This document shows, one piece after another, positions 8,978-19,166 of a stretch of 64,000 nucleotides of DNA (positions are counted from its first letter, which is position 1; each line of letters starts with the position of its first letter). The notes under the pieces are model-generated. The model searched no databases, was not told the origin of the DNA, and worked only from the letters and a program-made list of their open reading frames with translations. This DNA is from Verrucomicrobiota bacterium. GTDB lineage: Bacteria; Verrucomicrobiota; Verrucomicrobiia; Opitutales; Opitutaceae. The stretch covers positions 124,001 to 188,000 of the forward strand of contig JACRQG010000046.1 in NCBI GenBank assembly GCA_016222805.1, read 5' to 3'. The position numbers and the translations under genes were made by a program.

Positions 8978-9886
8978 ATGAACTCCGGCCCTTGTTTGTC
9001 CGCCCACGGCGCGGCCGTCTCCCGGGCCGCGCGGTTGGGCGTGGTCGCCCTGATGGCCTCGGCCGTCATTGGCTCCCTCGCGGCCGCCGAACCGGCCGCC
9101 GGCTACCCGCCCTACAAGAAGGGCGATCGGCTCCGGCCGCGGCCTCCGGTCGTCGCGCCTCCGGATGCCAGCACCCAGGACCAGCCAGGCCGGCCGCCCA
9201 GCGATGCGATCGTGCTCTTCGACGGGCGAGATCTTTCCCAGTGGATGGAGTTCAACGCCCGCACCGGCATCGACGACCCCAGCCAGCCACCCAAATGGCG
9301 CGTCCAGGACGGCTACGCGATGGCGGCCGGGAACAACATCCAGACGCGGGCGAAGTTCGCCGACTGCCACTTCCACGTCGAATGGCGCACGTCGCCCGAG
9401 GAGGCGGCCATCGGCGGCGATCGCTTCGACCAGCACCTCGGCAACAGCGGCATCGAGTTTGGCGATCATCCGGAAATCCAGATTCTCGACAGCTACCGGA
9501 ATGACACCTATCCGGACGGCCAGGCCTCCGCGATCTACGGGTATTTTCCGCCGCGGGTGAACGCGAGCCGCCCCCCGGGTGAATGGCAGAGCTACGACAT
9601 CTTCTACACCGCGCCGTTGTTTGAAAACGGCCGCAAGGTGAGAAGCGCCACCTACACGGTCCTGCACAACGGGCTGCCGGTGCACCTGGCGGTGGAGGTG
9701 AAGGGCGAGGATGTCGAATGCCGGATCAAGTTCCGCCCGCACGGCGGACAGCTTCGCTACCGCAATATCTGGGTGCGGCCCCTGCACGCCTACGACGAGG
9801 CCGCCGGCCAGCCGCTGCCGCCGGGCGCGCGCACCACCAATCCCTTTCCCCGCCCTCCGGCCAAGGGGAAGGCCAAGTCGCCATGA
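8978..9886 (+). CDS. Exported DUF1080 / 3-keto-disaccharide hydrolase family protein
   Basis: ATG at 8978 gives 302 aa with a signal sequence (RLGVVALMASAVIGSLAAA). The DUF1080 concanavalin-like fold is recognisable from IVLFDGRDLSQWMEF (about 85), GNSGIEFGDHPEIQILDSY (about 155-175), AIYGYFPPRVNASRPPGEW and LRYRNIWVRPL near the end. Members of this family hydrolyse 3-keto-glycosides after a partner oxidoreductase has made the keto group. Its stop overlaps the start of a Tat-exported Gfo/Idh by four bases (ATGA), which fits such a partnership. That this pair does the chemistry here is inference. A TTG at 8936 is an alternative start, but it would add residues before the signal peptide. Confidence 0.9.
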   Translation: MNSGPCLSAHGAAVSRAARLGVVALMASAVIGSLAAAEPAAGYPPYKKGDRLRPRPPVVAPPDASTQDQPGRPPSDAIVLFDGRDLSQWMEFNARTGIDDPSQPPKWRVQDGYAMAAGNNIQTRAKFADCHFHVEWRTSPEEAAIGGDRFDQHLGNSGIEFGDHPEIQILDSYRNDTYPDGQASAIYGYFPPRVNASRPPGEWQSYDIFYTAPLFENGRKVRSATYTVLHNGLPVHLAVEVKGEDVECRIKFRPHGGQLRYRNIWVRPLHAYDEAAGQPLPPGARTTNPFPRPPAKGKAKSP

Positions 9887-11292
9887 TCCGCTCCATCTCT
9901 ACTTCGCAGCCCGCCGGCGATCGTCCCGCGACCACGCCGCGCCGCCACTTTCTCAAGCTTGCCGTCGCGGCCGCCGGGGTCGGCCTCTCCACCCCGCCGC
10001 TGCGCGCGGCGGCCTCGCGCCGGCGGCCGGGCCAAAAACTGAGACTCGGCCTGATCGGTACCTCGGGCCGGGGGCGCAACATGATCCGCGATCTGCTCCA
10101 GCTCGACGAGGACGTGATCGCACTCTGCGACGTCGATCCGGCGCGGTTGGCCGAAGGAGCCGGCATCGCCGCACCGAAGTATGCGGGCGCGCGGCAGTAT
10201 CGCGACTACCGGAAGATGCTGGAGCAGGAGAAGGAACTCGACGCCGTGATCGTGACGACACCCGATCACATGCACGCGCCGATCAGCCTCCTGGCGATGT
10301 CCCGCGGCCTGCATGTCTTCTGCGAGAAGCCGCTCGCCCGCACCGTTGGGGAGGCGCGGCGGATGCGGGAGCTCGCCCGCACCACCGGGGTCGTCACGCA
10401 GATGGGCACCCAGGGGAGCGCGTCGCACGCGCTGCGCCGGGCGGTCGAGGTGATCCGCGCCGGCGTGCTCGGCACCGTGCGCGAGGTGCACGTTTGGACG
10501 GACCGTACGCCAAAGCTGCAGAAGGAGAACGTGGGCTCCGCGACGGTGCCGGCCGGCATGAATTGGGACGACTGGATCGGCGTGGCGCCGCCGCGCCCCT
10601 ACAGCCGCAACCTGCACCCCTTCGCCTGGCGGTGGTGGACGGGTTTCGGCACCGGACCGCTGGGTGACATGGCCTGCCATCTGACCAACATCGCGTTTCG
10701 CGCGCTCGATCTCATGGATCCCACGGAGATCGACGTGTCGGTGGGCGCGGCGCCCGCCCCCGGGATGTTTGGCGCCGGCAGTCGGATCGTGTATCGATTT
10801 CCCGAACGCGTCGGACGGAAGCCGGTCACACTCACGTGGTACGATGGAGGAAGGCTGCCGGATCAGGCGCTGCTCGAGGCGCACGGCATCCCGCAACAAT
10901 TCGGCAAGGTGCCGGGATCGGAGAAGCTGATCATCGGCGACCGGGGCGTCCTCTACGGCGACGCCTACTTGAAGCTCAACGGCGAGCCTCGCTTCAACGG
11001 TGTGGCCAAGCACCCCGCCTGCCTCGCCATTCCGGAGTCGATCGCCCGCGCCCGGCAGCAGGGCACGCTCGGGCATTACCAGGAGTGGATCGAGGCGTGC
11101 AAGGGGAACGGGCAGACCTATGCCGGTTTCGAAGTCGCCGCGGCGCACACCGAAATGGTCACGCTCGGCACGGTCGCCCTGCAACTCGGCCGCCGGATCC
11201 GCTGGGACCCGGTCGCGATGCGCGTGCCCGGCGAACCGGCGGCCGACGCCCTGCTGCAGCCCACCTACCGACCTGGCTTTACCCTGGCCTGA
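9883..11292 (+). CDS. Tat-exported Gfo/Idh/MocA family oxidoreductase
   Basis: ATG at 9883 overlaps the DUF1080 stop and gives 469 aa. The N-terminus carries a twin-arginine signal (PRRHFLKLAVAAAGVGL). The NAD(P) Rossmann segment LRLGLIGTSGRGRN is at about 48-60, followed by the family EKP motif (VFCEKPLAR) with the catalytic Lys. The C-terminal half has WRWWTGFGTGPLGDMACH, the hallmark of the large exported Gfo/Idh clade. Folding with cofactor in the cytoplasm before Tat export is expected for this clade. It probably oxidises or reduces a sugar or keto-sugar in the periplasm together with the DUF1080 enzyme. Confidence 0.92.
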   Translation: MIRSISTSQPAGDRPATTPRRHFLKLAVAAAGVGLSTPPLRAAASRRRPGQKLRLGLIGTSGRGRNMIRDLLQLDEDVIALCDVDPARLAEGAGIAAPKYAGARQYRDYRKMLEQEKELDAVIVTTPDHMHAPISLLAMSRGLHVFCEKPLARTVGEARRMRELARTTGVVTQMGTQGSASHALRRAVEVIRAGVLGTVREVHVWTDRTPKLQKENVGSATVPAGMNWDDWIGVAPPRPYSRNLHPFAWRWWTGFGTGPLGDMACHLTNIAFRALDLMDPTEIDVSVGAAPAPGMFGAGSRIVYRFPERVGRKPVTLTWYDGGRLPDQALLEAHGIPQQFGKVPGSEKLIIGDRGVLYGDAYLKLNGEPRFNGVAKHPACLAIPESIARARQQGTLGHYQEWIEACKGNGQTYAGFEVAAAHTEMVTLGTVALQLGRRIRWDPVAMRVPGEPAADALLQPTYRPGFTLA

Positions 11293-11306
11293 GCCGATTT
11301 TCACCC

Positions 11307-12011
11307 ATGCCTCGCTCCCTTTCCCGTGTCGCATTCCTTCCCGCTGCGCTGTTGGCCAGCCTGGCGCTCCTGCCCGTGGCCGCGGCCGACGCTGCCAAAG
11401 CCAAGCCGGCGCCGGATCCGGCGCTCGCGCCGATTGTCGACGTGCCCGGCCTGCCGCGCGTGCTGCTGATCGGTGACTCGATCTCCATTGGCTACACCCT
11501 GCCAGTCCGCGCGGCGCTCCAGGGCAAGGCCAATGTCCACCGCCCACCGGGCAACTGCAGCTCCACCGGCTACACGCTCTCGAAACTCGAGGAGTGGCTC
11601 GGCCCGGGAAGGTGGGACGTGATTCACTTCAACTGGGGGCTCCACGATGCCAAGCTCCCCCCCGAAGGCGTACGCCACGCGCCTCCGGACGTCTACGAGC
11701 GGAACCTCCGCCAACTCGTAGCACGGTTGAAGGCGACTGGAGCCAGACTGATCTGGGCGTCGACCACGCCCGTGCCCATGGGAGGCAACCTCGCCCCCAA
11801 CCGGCGCTTCGACAGCGTGGACAAGTACAATGCGATCGCCGCAAAGGTCATGGCAGAGCTTGGCGTGGTCACGAACGACCTCAACGCCGCCATCGCCCCC
11901 CACGTTGCGAAGTTCGGGCGACCGAACGACGTGCATTTCAGCGCGGAAGGCTCTGCGTTCCTGGCCGGGCACGTGGCCCGCAGCGTGGCGGCACAGTTGC
12001 CGGCGCGCTGA
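11307..12011 (+). CDS. Exported SGNH/GDSL hydrolase
   Basis: The protein is 234 aa starting at ATG 11307, with a signal peptide (VAFLPAALLASLALLPVAAA). Block I is VLLIGDSISIGYT with the nucleophile Ser. The region usually holding GxND reads NWGLHD. Block V is NDVHFSAEGSAF with the catalytic Asp and His. The family removes acyl groups from carbohydrates or lipids. Its place among glycan enzymes and next to a sialate-esterase-like gene suggests it deacetylates polysaccharide, but no substrate can be read from the sequence. It follows the Gfo/Idh gene by 14 bases and precedes the next gene by 25. Confidence 0.87.
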   Translation: MPRSLSRVAFLPAALLASLALLPVAAADAAKAKPAPDPALAPIVDVPGLPRVLLIGDSISIGYTLPVRAALQGKANVHRPPGNCSSTGYTLSKLEEWLGPGRWDVIHFNWGLHDAKLPPEGVRHAPPDVYERNLRQLVARLKATGARLIWASTTPVPMGGNLAPNRRFDSVDKYNAIAAKVMAELGVVTNDLNAAIAPHVAKFGRPNDVHFSAEGSAFLAGHVARSVAAQLPAR

Positions 12012-12036
12012 AGACCCGCACCCGAGTTCGTTGCAC

Positions 12037-14223
12037 ATGTCACTTCACCGCGATTTCCGTCGGCGCATCGCCCGGGGGTGTGGGATCACCCTGGGTCTAT
12101 TCGTCCTGTCGGTGACGGGGCACTCCGAGGTCACCGTCGCCGGACTCTTCCGCGACGGTGCCGTGCTGCAGCAGGGACGTCCGGTCCCGGTCTGGGGGAC
12201 AGCCGCGCCCGGCGAGGCGGTTTCGGTCGCCTTTGCCGGCCAGACGAAACCGGCCGTGGCGGGACCGGACGGACGATGGCGGGTGCAACTCGACCCACTC
12301 GCCGCGAGCCGCGAGTCGCGGAGTCTGGTGGTGCGCGGCACCCACACCGTTGAAGTGCGGGACGTGCTCGTCGGCGAGGTCTGGCTGCTCTCGGGGCAGT
12401 CGAACATGGCGATGTTGATGGAGAGTATGGCGCGGCCGTCGGAGCGCGATCCCGAGTGGCCGGCGCGGGCCCGACGCGACATGGCCGCGGCGGCGGATCC
12501 GTTGCTGCGGGAGTTTCGCGTCGACAACCGCGCCGCGCTCCGCCCGCGCGACGATGTGCCGACGCGCACCGGTTGGATGACGTGGACGCCGAAGTCCGCG
12601 GGCGCGTGGGCGGCGATGGCGGCGTACTTTGGTCAACGGCTGCGGGCAGAGCTCGAAGTGCCGGTGGGAATCGTGATGTGCGCGTGGGGCGGCTCCTCCT
12701 GCGCGGCCTGGATCAGTGCGGAAACGCTGCGCGGGCCCGGGTTGAACTCGCTGTGGCCCGAGGAAGTCAGCGGGATGACGATGAACCTCGCCAACGCGCA
12801 CCTTTACAACGGGATGCTGCGCCCGGTCGCCCCCTACGCGATCGCCGGCGTCGCCTGGTACCAGGGCGAGACCGAAGCGGTACCGGCGTTCAACCCCTAC
12901 GTGCATCGCCACCTGCTCCAGGCGATGATTCAGGACTGGCGACGGCTCTGGGGGCACCCCGACCTGCCCTTCTACTTCGTGCAACTGCCGAACCGGGACC
13001 ACGAACCGCGCTGGACCATCGTGCGGGAATCGCAAGCCGCGGCCCTCGCCCTGCCGGCCACGCAGATGATCACGGCCATCGACCTCGGGCAGGCCTGGGA
13101 CCTTCACCCGAAGAACAAGCCGCAGGTGGCGAACCGGCTCGCGGATCGGGTGCTCCATCGCGAGTACGGGAGAAAGACCTGGCCGGGAGAGGCAACCGTC
13201 GAGCGGGTGCGCCGCGAGCCGGGCGCGTTGCGGGTCGAGTTTCGCGGCGCCGAGGCGGGACTGACGACCAAGGATGGACGTTCGCCCGCCGAGTTTGAAG
13301 TGGCTGGGGAGGACCGAAAGTTCCATCCCGCCGAGGCGCGGATCGAGGGCGCAACCGTGCGCGTGAGCGCGGCGGTGGTGGCGGCGCCGGTCGCGGTGCG
13401 TTATGCGTGGCGCTCGGCTCCGGTGGTGAACCTCGTGCATCGCGGAGGGATCCCGGTGGCGCCGTTTCGCAGCGACGACTGGCCGGTCGACGGGCAGGAG
13501 GCCCTCGCCCAGCCCTTGCCGCCAAAGGCCACGCTCGCCACGACGGCGACCGGGGCGGCCCTGCTCACCGGCAAGGCGGCGAACTGGCAGGCCTGTGCCG
13601 ATCTCGAACAACTGGGACGGCACCGGGAGATGATGCTCACCCCGCGCGGTGCGATCGGCGCAGTCCTGGTGCGGGGCTTCCCGGTGCGGGAGGGCGCACC
13701 CGCGAGCCCCGCGTTGTTTTGGACGGCGCAGGTTCCGCTCCAAGCCGCCACCGGCTTCACCTTCGAGTTGGCGGCGCACGTCACCCGGGTGGGGAATGCG
13801 GAACGGGGCCTCGATCTCGAGGCCGGCCTGCCGCGGCCGGACGGCACGTTTCGCCGCTACCTCCTGTCCGCCTTTCCGATGAGGCTCCAGACCTACCGGA
13901 ACAACCTCGCTCCGCGCACCTCGCACGCCACGCAAACGCTGGTCCTGCGCAACGATCTCGACGCCGAGGCCGCCATCTACCGCCTCTCCATCCGCCCGGA
14001 TGGCATCGCCCAGGTCTATCTCAACGGGGAGTGCGTCGGCACGACGCCGGGCGAGACCCTGGTGGGGCCAACCCCGGCGCGCCCCTATCTGCGCCTCGGC
14101 AAGACCGTCACGCAGGGTGAATGGAACGCCAATCTCCAGCACGTCGCCTTCGACCCAACCGGGGCATTCGCTCCCGGCCCGGACATCCGACGACCAAAGG
14201 CCGCGCCGGCTGAAGCTCCGTGA
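12037..14223 (+). CDS. Sialate O-acetylesterase-like protein with C-terminal beta domain
   Basis: ATG at 12037 gives 728 aa with a signal peptide (GITLGLFVLSVTGHS). Residues 25-120 form the N-terminal Ig-like part (VTVAGLFRDGAVLQQGRPVPVWG). The esterase motif LLSGQSNMAM is near 125 and carries the nucleophile Ser; WYQGE is at about 275. The esterase domain ends near 480. Another 230 residues form a beta-rich domain (IYRLSIRPDGIAQVYLNGECVG) resembling LamG-type binding modules, which is longer than usual for the family. In bacteria of this group the fold also acts on acetylated plant or algal glycans, so sialic acid need not be the substrate. Confidence 0.87.
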   Translation: MSLHRDFRRRIARGCGITLGLFVLSVTGHSEVTVAGLFRDGAVLQQGRPVPVWGTAAPGEAVSVAFAGQTKPAVAGPDGRWRVQLDPLAASRESRSLVVRGTHTVEVRDVLVGEVWLLSGQSNMAMLMESMARPSERDPEWPARARRDMAAAADPLLREFRVDNRAALRPRDDVPTRTGWMTWTPKSAGAWAAMAAYFGQRLRAELEVPVGIVMCAWGGSSCAAWISAETLRGPGLNSLWPEEVSGMTMNLANAHLYNGMLRPVAPYAIAGVAWYQGETEAVPAFNPYVHRHLLQAMIQDWRRLWGHPDLPFYFVQLPNRDHEPRWTIVRESQAAALALPATQMITAIDLGQAWDLHPKNKPQVANRLADRVLHREYGRKTWPGEATVERVRREPGALRVEFRGAEAGLTTKDGRSPAEFEVAGEDRKFHPAEARIEGATVRVSAAVVAAPVAVRYAWRSAPVVNLVHRGGIPVAPFRSDDWPVDGQEALAQPLPPKATLATTATGAALLTGKAANWQACADLEQLGRHREMMLTPRGAIGAVLVRGFPVREGAPASPALFWTAQVPLQAATGFTFELAAHVTRVGNAERGLDLEAGLPRPDGTFRRYLLSAFPMRLQTYRNNLAPRTSHATQTLVLRNDLDAEAAIYRLSIRPDGIAQVYLNGECVGTTPGETLVGPTPARPYLRLGKTVTQGEWNANLQHVAFDPTGAFAPGPDIRRPKAAPAEAP

Positions 14224-14267
14224 CGCCGCCGGCAGAGGGCCGGCCTCCAATCCCCTTCGAATCCACC

Positions 14268-15164
14268 ATGAGCTCATCCCTGTCCTCACGCCGCACGTTT
14301 CTCCGACACACCATGCTTGGCACGCTGGCCGTCTGCACGGGGCCGCGGCTCCGCGCGGCCGCCCACGGCCTGACGATCGGCCTCTCCCAATACTCGCTCA
14401 AGGGGTTGTTCACCGCCAAGACCCTCGACCCGCTGGACTACCCGGCCTTCGCCCGGAGGGAGTTCGGCATCACCGAGCTCGACCTCTGGGAGGGCGGGCT
14501 GCCCGCGGACCGGCTCGACGACGACCGTTACCTCGCCGAACTCCGGAAGCGCGCGGCCGACGCCGGCACGCACCTGTTCCTGCTCATGGCGGGCGTGGTC
14601 GACGCCACCGGGGGTGCGGGCAAGGCCAAGAAGAAAGCCAAGCCCGCAGACCACGCGCGTTCGATCGAGCGCTCCGCCCAGCTCGGCTGCCAGTACGTCC
14701 GCTTCTTCGTCAGCGCGCCCGAGGGCGATCGCGCCGCCGCCGTGGCTCGTTGCACCGAGGCCCTGGCGCCGCTCGCCGAAGTCGCCAAGGCCCGCGGTAT
14801 CACGATCGCGATCGAGCCGGGCGCGTCGACGCACACCCAGGATGGCGCGTTCCTCGCCGCGGTCGCGACGCGGCTCGGCCACTCGCACTGCCGGCTCATG
14901 CCCGACTTTGGCAAGCTCCGCGGCGACATCTACGCGGGGACGGAGGCGATGATGCCCCACGCGGCCGTCATTTCGGCCAAGACCCACGAGTTCGACGACG
15001 CCGGCAACCAGGTCGAGTTCGACTACTTCCGCCTGATGAAGATCGTCGCCGCCGCCGGCTTCCGCGGGATCGTCGCCATCGAGTGGGAGGGCAAGAAGCT
15101 CGACCCCGTCGCCGGCGTGCACGCCTCCAAGAAGCTCATCGAGCGCGCCCTCGCCGCGGTGTGA
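14268..15164 (+). CDS. Exported sugar phosphate isomerase/epimerase-like TIM-barrel protein
   Basis: ATG at 14268 gives 298 aa. An N-terminal twin-Arg signal is likely (SSRRTFLRHTMLGTLAVCTG). The AP-endonuclease-2 type TIM barrel is seen from IGLSQYSLK, ELDLWEGGLPADR, ITIAIEPGAS, CRLMPDFGKL and GIVAIEWEG, which supply the acidic and His metal ligands of the fold. Homologues with this signal are frequent beside Gfo/Idh and DUF1080 genes and are thought to isomerise keto-sugars or act as lyases. Co-location here supports the same pathway. No experimental function is implied by the sequence alone. Confidence 0.85.
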   Translation: MSSSLSSRRTFLRHTMLGTLAVCTGPRLRAAAHGLTIGLSQYSLKGLFTAKTLDPLDYPAFARREFGITELDLWEGGLPADRLDDDRYLAELRKRAADAGTHLFLLMAGVVDATGGAGKAKKKAKPADHARSIERSAQLGCQYVRFFVSAPEGDRAAAVARCTEALAPLAEVAKARGITIAIEPGASTHTQDGAFLAAVATRLGHSHCRLMPDFGKLRGDIYAGTEAMMPHAAVISAKTHEFDDAGNQVEFDYFRLMKIVAAAGFRGIVAIEWEGKKLDPVAGVHASKKLIERALAAV

Positions 15165-15193
15165 TGCCTTCATGCATTGTTCTTTCTCGTCCT

Positions 15194-15271
15194 GTGGCCG
15201 GGGTCGCTGACCCCGGGAGAATCAGTCGATACTTCGGCTGATCGAGCCCGGGCTCCGCGAGCCCGGCTACA
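15194..15271 (+). repeat. Double-hairpin interspersed element, copy 3
   Basis: The GGGGTC hairpin comes first (GGCCGGGGTCGCTGACC) and the GGGCTC hairpin second, with outer ends GTGGCCGG and CCGGCTACA. The spacer holds its own stem, ATCAG/CTGAT around TTCG. It lies 35 bases upstream of a Gfo/Idh gene in the same orientation, between two genes of the same strand. Confidence 0.9.
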
Positions 15272-15306
15272 CCCCGGTCAGGCATTCTGCCGATCCATTC
15301 CTTGTC

Positions 15307-16668
<1,362 letters not shown>

Positions 16669-16991
16669 TGCGGAGAGGTGGTGCCGAGGGCGCGGGCATT
16701 CCGGGCCCGCCCCAGGCCGGCCGAGTTCGCCGAGGTCTGGTCCTTGGCTCCCTTCGACACGAAGTGTCGGACGAATTTACAGAATCCTGGCGCCGACCGC
16801 TGCCACCGGATTTCGCGGGAAAAGTATTATCAGCCCATTTCGCCCGCTGGGATTCGATTGCACTCCCGCCCCGGGAAACACGTCTTTCCGGCACGAGCGA
16901 TGCTCGATGGTTGGGTTGATCTGGTGGCGGCAGTTCCGCCGACGATTGCCGCGACTTCCCGTGTCGGTCGGCGAGAAGGGAAAGGTATCGT
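16669..16991. other. Spacer with two hairpins, no gene seen
   Basis: 323 bases without a convincing gene. An imperfect GC-rich hairpin lies around 16692-16720 (GGGCGCGGGC, then GGGCCCGCCC) shortly after the Gfo/Idh stop and may act in termination, though no T-run follows. CGACAC-GAA-GTGTCG (16755-16769) is a perfect 6 bp stem. The remainder is somewhat less GC-rich (AAAAGTATTATCAGC near 16820) and probably holds the promoter of the following gene. I see no further structure. Confidence 0.5.
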
Positions 16992-17747
16992 ATGAACCAT
17001 GAATCGCTGCGCATCGCGGCGCGGTTCGCGCTGGGTCTCGCCGTTGCGGCGCTGGCCGGCGGACTCCAGGGAGGCATCGTGGCGCCAACCCCCGACCTCC
17101 CGCCGCCCGGGGTGTATCACATGAGCCCGGGTGACTTCCTCGATTTTGACGTCCCCGGTTGGGCCAAGATTCGAATCTCCGAGGTCGCCCATCAGCCACT
17201 GCCGCCAGTCGTCGTGACTCCGCTTTCTCCCGATGAGGAGGAGAGCTTCAATTCGATCGCCTGGATGCTCGTGGCGGTGGACCTCGGTTTCGACTCCAGT
17301 TTCGATCTCCTCTTCAACCTGGTCCTTTCGGGGCAGACCCGCGTGCTGTTGCGGAACTACCCCGACCCGATCACCGGGAGGACCGGGACGTTTCAAACCG
17401 AGATGCTCTCCATGGATCTGACGGGCAGCACGCCGTTTGGTCCGGTCATGATTCGTGAGAGCCCCACCCTCCCGTCGGTCGGACAGACCACCGTAGCCGA
17501 CCTCGGCAGCGGCCAATATCAGATCGACAGCTTTTTCGACATCTTCACCGAACTTTCCCTGGATGGCGGGCAAAGCTGGATCTTACCCACATCTCCCGAA
17601 CCGAAGCGCATGACGCTTCCGGACCGCAGCAGCACAGCGACCCTGGTCCTCCTGGCCGCCGGAGCCTGGCTGGCAGGCTCACGGTGCTGGAGCGCGAAGC
17701 CAGTGCGCCGGCGGAAAGGGCTGAGGACAACGCCCGGTAACACGTGA
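16992..17747 (+). CDS. Unknown secreted protein with VPDSG-like C-terminal sorting tail
   Basis: I do not recognise the family. It has 251 aa with an N-terminal signal (FALGLAVAALAGGLQGG). The body is beta-rich and polar (MSPGDFLDFDVPG; LGFDSSFDLLFNLVL). The C-terminus reads LPDRSSTATLVLLAAGAWLAG (209-229), followed by basic KPVRRRKG. This matches the layout of VPDSG-CTERM sorting signals (short motif, membrane helix, Arg cluster), with Leu for Val and Arg for Ser in the motif. Such tails are handled by exosortase-type enzymes in Verrucomicrobia. The neighbour at 17898 has a similar tail. Function is otherwise unknown. Confidence 0.7.
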   Translation: MNHESLRIAARFALGLAVAALAGGLQGGIVAPTPDLPPPGVYHMSPGDFLDFDVPGWAKIRISEVAHQPLPPVVVTPLSPDEEESFNSIAWMLVAVDLGFDSSFDLLFNLVLSGQTRVLLRNYPDPITGRTGTFQTEMLSMDLTGSTPFGPVMIRESPTLPSVGQTTVADLGSGQYQIDSFFDIFTELSLDGGQSWILPTSPEPKRMTLPDRSSTATLVLLAAGAWLAGSRCWSAKPVRRRKGLRTTPGNT

Positions 17748-17897
17748 CCCGGGCGAGGCCCACGGTGGTGATCCCACCAAAGGTCAGCACGAACGATCTT
17801 CGTCAACCCGCACCAGAAGAGGTCGACAGCCCCTCGTCCCACGGGGGGCTGGGCGCTCCCCGAACGACTCACCACGAACAACCAACCCGAACCCGCC

Positions 17898-18947
17898 ATG
17901 AGCCTTTCCTTTTCCGACAGAGCTCTTCCTGCGATCTCGGCGAACAACCGAGTCGAACCCGCGCCATGGTCTTCCACTCACTGTCCCGTCCCGCGCCGAA
18001 CCAACCGCTGGTGGGTCGCCGGCCTCGTCGCAGCAACCATCGGCGCCGGGCCGCCTGCGATCCTGTGCGCCGCGGAACCGGACATGGGTGTAAGATCTCC
18101 CGACGCCGTTCGGATTCAAACGACGATCCGGAACCAGACCGGCCAGACCGCGAACGACTTCCATGCGCAAGTCTCTGCCAAGGTGGAGAAAGGAACGGAC
18201 ATCACGGGCGCGCGCGTGAGTCAAAACACGTTTCCGAACGAAACCGTCAACCGCACGGCCTCCAATACGTTCGAGTTTGATCTGTCCGGGGCCGAAGTCC
18301 CCAACAACGGCGTCATGCCACTCGACATGATCGTCTGGCTCACCCAGCAGAATGCGATCCTCTTCGACTGGTACTGGACCCGCGACGGCGTGCCGATCGG
18401 AGGCCGAGGGGGAATGGGGTTCAGAGCCGGTCTGCCCCAGCCGGGAGGCGCCGGCGGCAACCCAGGCCAGCAGGGCGGAGGCGGGGGAGGCGGCAACTTT
18501 GTTCACGGCTTCTCCTTCTACAACCCGGGCGACAAGCCGTTGAGCCTGCTCAGCCTCTCGATCTTCGCTTCGATGGACTACTACGAGGCGATGGACCAAA
18601 TCAACTGGGGTGCGGTGGCTCCCGTGCTCACTTCCCCGACGGAAGTGCTGCCGGGGCAGTCGTGGGACTATCTCTTCGAAACCACCGGCGATTACGTGAA
18701 TGGCCACCTGTATTTCATGGCGTCGTTTGTCGACGATCCGGAGGCGCAAATCGTCTTCGGGGATCATCCGGTGTACGTCACACCCGACACCGGCGGCACC
18801 CTGGCCATCCTGGGGCTCGGCGTGCTCTGCCTTTTCGCGTTCGCCCAGCGCCGACGCCTGGTGAATTGGCTGGCCGAGAAGAAGCCGACCCCCGGCGTCT
18901 CCCGATCGGACGGGATCGAACCGCCAGGAGAACGACAGGCCGAGTAG
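17898..18947 (+). CDS. Unknown secreted protein with VPDTG-like C-terminal sorting tail
   Basis: 349 aa, family not recognised. The N-terminal hydrophobic stretch WWVAGLVAATIGAGPPAIL (39-57) comes after about 38 residues, so the true start may be further in, though no better ATG is evident before the helix. The middle has a Gly-rich linker (GGAGGNPGQQGGGGGGG, 183-199) between two beta-rich halves. The C-terminus has VTPDTGGTLAILGLGVLCLF (294-313) and RRR (318-320), a VPDSG-CTERM-like signal, then a 29-residue hydrophilic tail that is long for this class. Together with the gene at 16992 it suggests a small surface-protein pair anchored by the same sorting system. Confidence 0.72.
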   Translation: MSLSFSDRALPAISANNRVEPAPWSSTHCPVPRRTNRWWVAGLVAATIGAGPPAILCAAEPDMGVRSPDAVRIQTTIRNQTGQTANDFHAQVSAKVEKGTDITGARVSQNTFPNETVNRTASNTFEFDLSGAEVPNNGVMPLDMIVWLTQQNAILFDWYWTRDGVPIGGRGGMGFRAGLPQPGGAGGNPGQQGGGGGGGNFVHGFSFYNPGDKPLSLLSLSIFASMDYYEAMDQINWGAVAPVLTSPTEVLPGQSWDYLFETTGDYVNGHLYFMASFVDDPEAQIVFGDHPVYVTPDTGGTLAILGLGVLCLFAFAQRRRLVNWLAEKKPTPGVSRSDGIEPPGERQAE

Positions 18948-19166
18948 CCCCGCTGGCGCCGGGCGGACGATTCAGTGCTGGCCCAGCAACACCCGGGCGC
19001 CGGCTGTCCGGAGGATCCAACCCGGCTCGCCGGGCCCGGCTGACGCCGAAATACCAGGAGGGTATCTGAGCGTAAATCGTGAATCCGACGCAGCCATCTG
19101 ATCTACTCCCCCCTCCCCCCGCTCCACTAGTGACGATCCCTCACGTCCCCCTGTCGGCACAGCGTG
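18948..19166. other. Convergent spacer with a degenerate repeat-like hairpin
   Basis: No gene is seen between the two convergent genes. CCCGGCTCGCCGGGCCCGGCT at 19021-19041 resembles the GGGCTC arm of the double-hairpin element, with several mismatches and no clear partner arm. A pyrimidine-rich stretch follows near 19106. It may be an eroded copy and may aid termination of both genes. Confidence 0.35.

Noticed and set aside
6709-9069. Long minus-strand frame opposite the receptor at 6745
   Set aside because: Composition is Val/His/Arg-rich shadow coding with no recognisable domain; the plus-strand genes are well supported.
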